64,000 nt of DNA from Kaistella sp. (GTDB lineage: Bacteria > Bacteroidota > Bacteroidia > Flavobacteriales > Weeksellaceae): the NCBI GenBank assembly GCA_019459085.1, contig JAIBEW010000003.1, positions 171,283-235,282 of the forward strand. The letters run 5' to 3'. Numbering within the stretch: the stretch's first letter is position 1; each line of letters opens with the position of its first letter. Made by a program: the position numbers and the translations under genes. Positions 61,029-64,000 of the stretch are shown one piece after another. Under the pieces are notes generated by a model that worked only from the letters and a program-made list of their open reading frames with translations, had not been told where the DNA came from and did no database searches.

Positions 61029-62813
61029 TTATTTCCTTTCCCCGATCTGCTGCCTCCACATTGCATAGTAAAGTCCTTTTTCTGCTGTAAGGTTAAGGTG
61101 AGAGCCGGTTTCTACAACGCTGCCGCGCTCCAGCACAAAGATCCGGTCTGCATGCATGATCGTGCTCAGGCGGTGTGCAATGAGTACGGTGATCTGCTCT
61201 TTTTCTCTGGAAATCTCGCGGATCGTAGACGTGATCTCTTCTTCAGTTATACTGTCCAAAGCCGATGTTGCTTCATCGAAAATAAGAAGATGTGGTTTTC
61301 TTAAGAGTGCTCTTGCGATGGCGATTCTTTGTTTTTCGCCGCCGCTCAGTTTCAGTCCGCCTTCACCTATAACGGTCTCCAAACCTTTTTCAGCTCTCTG
61401 AAGCAGGGCAGTACAGCTGGCCTTTTGTAAAGCCACCGTTAGGTCTTCCTCTGTGGCGTTAGGATTTACGAAAAGGAGATTCTCTCTGATCGTACCTGCA
61501 AATAGTTGGGTATCCTGCGTTACGAAACCAATCTGATTTCTCAACTCATCAAAATCAAATTCTTTTCCGTTGATGCCGTTGTAATAGATATCACCTTCGA
61601 GAGGACGATATAATCCTACCAACAGCTTTACAAGCGTGCTTTTTCCTGATCCGCTGGGTCCTACAAAGGCAATGGTTTCGCCGCTTTTTACATCAAATGA
61701 TATATTGTTCAGGGCTTTGTACTGTGCCGACTGGTGCTTGAAGGATACATTTTTAAATTCGAGCTCTTCGATTCCGCCGATCTGTTTCGGAGTCTGAGGC
61801 TTTTCTTCGGCAGGTTTCTTCATCAGCACATCGAAGTTTTGAAGTGAAGCTTCGGCCTCGCGGTAAGAAATGATGATGTTTCCGATTTCCTGCATCGGCC
61901 CGAAAATAAAGAATCCATAGAACATTAATGACAGATACTGGCCCGGCGTAACGATATTCTGAAAAATAAGATAGAGCAGGGTGAACGTAATCATCTGCTG
62001 AAGGAAGTTCACCATTGTACCCTGAATAAAGCTCAAAGAACGGATGCTCTTTACTTTTTTGAGTTCAAGCCCCAGGATTTTATAGGTATTGTTGTTCAGT
62101 CTTTTCACTTCCTGATTGGTTAAGCCAAGACTTTTTACAATCTCGATATTTCTTAAGCTTTCCGTGGTACTTCCTGCAAGACCGGTGGTTTCGGTAACAA
62201 TGGTTCTCTGGATATTTTTGATTCTTTTGCTGAGCAGATTTGTTACGAAAGCAATAAGGAAGATCCCGATAATATACACCGGCATAATAGACCAGTGCAG
62301 TCTTATGGCATAAATGGAAACGAAAACGATACTCACGAGAATCCCGAAAAAGACATTGATGAAACTCGTGATGAATTTAACCGAATCTTCCCGCACTTTC
62401 GTCAGGATTGATAGGGTTTCACCACTCCTTTGGTCTTCAAATTCCTGAAAGGGAAGTGCCATGGAATGCCGAAGCCCGTCGGTAAATATATTGGCACCGA
62501 ATTTTTGGGTGATCACACTCACTGCATAATCCTGAAACGCCTTAGCAATACGGCTGATCATTGCGGTACCGATGAGGAGGCCGAGAAAATAGAAAACTCC
62601 GTTATAAATTCCGCTTCCGTACAAGAACTGATCGAGGTTTCTGGGCAGCAGTCCTTCTTTATCGAAAGAGTTGGGATGCGTGACAAGCTGATCGAGGATA
62701 TTCCCGGTGATCGCGGGTGCAAAGAGCGAAAATACCTGATTGACGGTCGCCAGAAATAAGGAAAGGATGATTAACCATTTATGCGGTTTCAGATAATGTA
62801 ATAATGTCTTCAT
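61029..62813 (-). CDS. ABC exporter (fused membrane and ATPase domains), MsbA/multidrug type
   Basis: The 594-residue half-transporter has six membrane helices in residues 1-310 and a nucleotide-binding domain with Walker A GPSGSGKSTLVKLL, signature LSGGEKQRIAIA, Walker B HLLIFDEATSALD and H-loop LIAHRLSTI. It works as a homodimer at the inner membrane. Substrate (lipid, drug or peptide) is not determined. It reads against both sco genes and separates them. Confidence 0.95.
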   Translation of the reverse strand: MKTLLHYLKPHKWLIILSLFLATVNQVFSLFAPAITGNILDQLVTHPNSFDKEGLLPRNLDQFLYGSGIYNGVFYFLGLLIGTAMISRIAKAFQDYAVSVITQKFGANIFTDGLRHSMALPFQEFEDQRSGETLSILTKVREDSVKFITSFINVFFGILVSIVFVSIYAIRLHWSIMPVYIIGIFLIAFVTNLLSKRIKNIQRTIVTETTGLAGSTTESLRNIEIVKSLGLTNQEVKRLNNNTYKILGLELKKVKSIRSLSFIQGTMVNFLQQMITFTLLYLIFQNIVTPGQYLSLMFYGFFIFGPMQEIGNIIISYREAEASLQNFDVLMKKPAEEKPQTPKQIGGIEELEFKNVSFKHQSAQYKALNNISFDVKSGETIAFVGPSGSGKSTLVKLLVGLYRPLEGDIYYNGINGKEFDFDELRNQIGFVTQDTQLFAGTIRENLLFVNPNATEEDLTVALQKASCTALLQRAEKGLETVIGEGGLKLSGGEKQRIAIARALLRKPHLLIFDEATSALDSITEEEITSTIREISREKEQITVLIAHRLSTIMHADRIFVLERGSVVETGSHLNLTAEKGLYYAMWRQQIGERK

Positions 62814-62933
62814 GTACAGATAATAGGCTGCAAAATTACAGATATAAATCTGATTGCCTATGATTATTCAGTTTCGCGAAAGAAGATTTTAATATTAAAG
62901 TCAAAATGTTTAAATTGCATTTTAATTTTCAAT

Positions 62934-63587
62934 ATGCTCACAAAAGAACAGATCGCGCAAAGAATCTCAAAAGAAGTAAAGGACCGCTATTATGTGAATC
63001 TGGGAATCGGAATCCCGACACTTGTCGCCAACTATGTTCCACAGGACATTTCCGTAGAATTCCAAAGTGAAAATGGGGTACTGGGAATGGGACCTTTCCC
63101 GTTTGAAGGAGAGGAAGATGCAGATCTCATTAATGCCGGTAAGCAAACCATTACTACGCTTCCCGGAGCTTCTTTCTTCGATTCTGCCTTCAGTTTTGGG
63201 ATGATCAGAAGTCAGAAAGTGGATCTTACCATTCTCGGAGCCATGGAAGTTTCCGAAAACGGAGATATTGCGAACTGGAAGATTCCCGGCAAAATGGTGA
63301 AAGGAATGGGTGGCGCTATGGATCTTGTGGCTTCAGCGGAAAACATCATCGTAGCCATGATGCACGTGAACAAAGCAGGTGAGAGTAAAATCCTGAAAAA
63401 ATGTACGCTGCCTTTAACCGGCGTTGGCTGTGTGAAAAAAGTGGTGACAGAACTTGCTGTTATGGATGTTACCCCAAAAGGTTTCAAACTTCTGGAGCGC
63501 GCACCGGGTGTAAGTGTTGAAGATATTATAAAAGCAACGGAAGCTGATTTAATCATTGAAGGAGAAATTCCGGAAATGGTTTTTTAA
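62934..63587 (+). CDS. scoB: 3-oxoacid CoA-transferase subunit B
   Basis: The 217-residue beta subunit has the catalytic Glu region SENGVLGMGPFPFEGEEDAD, with YVNLGIGIPTLVANY at the N-terminus and LPGASFFDSAFSFGMI. It pairs with scoA 2.1 kb upstream to form the active heterotetramer or heterodimer. The gene is alone in its transcript, followed by a strong terminator. Confidence 0.95.
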   Translation: MLTKEQIAQRISKEVKDRYYVNLGIGIPTLVANYVPQDISVEFQSENGVLGMGPFPFEGEEDADLINAGKQTITTLPGASFFDSAFSFGMIRSQKVDLTILGAMEVSENGDIANWKIPGKMVKGMGGAMDLVASAENIIVAMMHVNKAGESKILKKCTLPLTGVGCVKKVVTELAVMDVTPKGFKLLERAPGVSVEDIIKATEADLIIEGEIPEMVF

Positions 63588-63601
63588 CTCCTTATATATA
63601 A

Positions 63602-63644
63602 AAGAAAAACTCCCTTCCAATTTTTTTGAAAGGGAGTTTTTCTT
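63602..63644. terminator. Bidirectional terminator between scoB and the convergent gene
   Basis: A 15-bp stem AAGAAAAACTCCCTT against AAAGGGAGTTTTTCTT with a T-rich loop lies between two convergent genes. Confidence 0.85.
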
Positions 63645-63670
63645 TTCATAAACCGAAGTAACGATTTCAT

Positions 63671-63979
63671 TTATGGCTCGAAACTCTCGTATTTGCCGTT
63701 TTCGTAGAACCAGATGATCCGCTTAATCTTATTTTCTTGATTTTCAACAGGTTGAGTGTTTATCGTACTTTGAAGCGTTGCTAATCGCTGAGAATCGCCT
63801 GTATTTTCTTTTAATGCATAAGTTTGAGGAATTTCAGATTCTCGCGAAACTGATTTCTGAACTTTATCTTCACTTTCGGTGACTCCAAAGTTTTCGTCAT
63901 TGATCAGTGAGAAAAGATCCGGAATCGAAGTGGGTTTTACTTTCTCAGGAACCAGTTCCTCCTCCTCACTTTTCTTCAT
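63671..63979 (-). CDS. Hypothetical protein, possibly C-terminal part of a longer gene cut by the window
   Basis: The frame reads MKKSEEEELVPEKVKPTSIP ... with a conserved-looking end KIKRIIWFYENGKYESFEP. Upstream of the ATG at 63979 it stays open for seven more codons to the window edge without a stop, so the true start may lie outside. The middle is polar and Ser/Glu-rich, probably disordered. No family recognised. Confidence 0.5.
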   Translation of the reverse strand: MKKSEEEELVPEKVKPTSIPDLFSLINDENFGVTESEDKVQKSVSRESEIPQTYALKENTGDSQRLATLQSTINTQPVENQENKIKRIIWFYENGKYESFEP

Positions 63980-64000
63980 TTCCCCTTCGCCTTTTATGAG

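Overview
The window reads as a chromosomal segment of a Bacteroidota bacterium, most likely Flavobacteriia and close to Chryseobacterium/Kaistella. The evidence is type A Por (T9SS) sorting domains on three secreted proteins, -7 promoter boxes of the TAnnTTTG type, the DUF6443-type RHS protein, the ligase-associated DNA repair cluster and the gene content and order of the his operon. The genus is an inference from protein style; no rRNA is present.

Layout: (1) 1-5428, the end of a tripartite RND efflux operon (adaptor, pump, outer-membrane channel). (2) 5546-24918, a tRNA-Ala(GGC) gene whose last 49 bp are repeated at 24870-24918, next to a tyrosine recombinase gene. The 19.3 kb between the repeats looks like an integrated element or a stack of elements. 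Its left part (5817-14889) is a secreted RHS module: a T9SS protein, two large YD-repeat proteins, a variable toxin-like tip and a putative immunity protein, followed by a relic of a second RHS core. The AT-rich middle (15.4-20.1 kb) holds small membrane, lipoprotein and P63C-domain genes, including a 41-codon proline-rich gene. The right part (20.2-24.7 kb, minus strand) encodes a Rep-like protein, a possible virion-type protein, two small helix-turn-helix proteins and the integrase. (3) 25-33 kb, a T9SS fibronectin-type protein, two intergenic repeat clusters and a copper-handling cluster (Cys-rich secreted protein, AraC-type regulator, HMA-membrane fusion protein, multicopper oxidase). (4) 33.4-39.1 kb, the ligase-associated exonuclease / ATP-dependent ligase / Lhr-like helicase / PdeM cluster. 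(5) 40.1-47.3 kb, a complete hisGDCBHAF-IE operon preceded by a His-rich leader peptide and an intrinsic terminator, which together look like a classical attenuator. (6) 47.3-53.3 kb, an NlpC/P60 lipoprotein, dapD, two glycosyltransferases, a second HisC-like aminotransferase and an M28 peptidase. (7) 53.4-59.8 kb, minus strand: thrS-infC-rpmI-rplT (infC apparently starts at AUA), small stress and envelope proteins, a MazG-like hydrolase and rplS. (8) 60-64 kb, the two 3-oxoacid CoA-transferase subunit genes separated by a convergent ABC exporter gene.

The most unusual part is the tRNA-bounded island, which combines contact-toxin-like cargo with a compact replication/virion-like module and several uncharacterised small membrane proteins. 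Functional statements rest on motif reading from memory of families; no database search was run.
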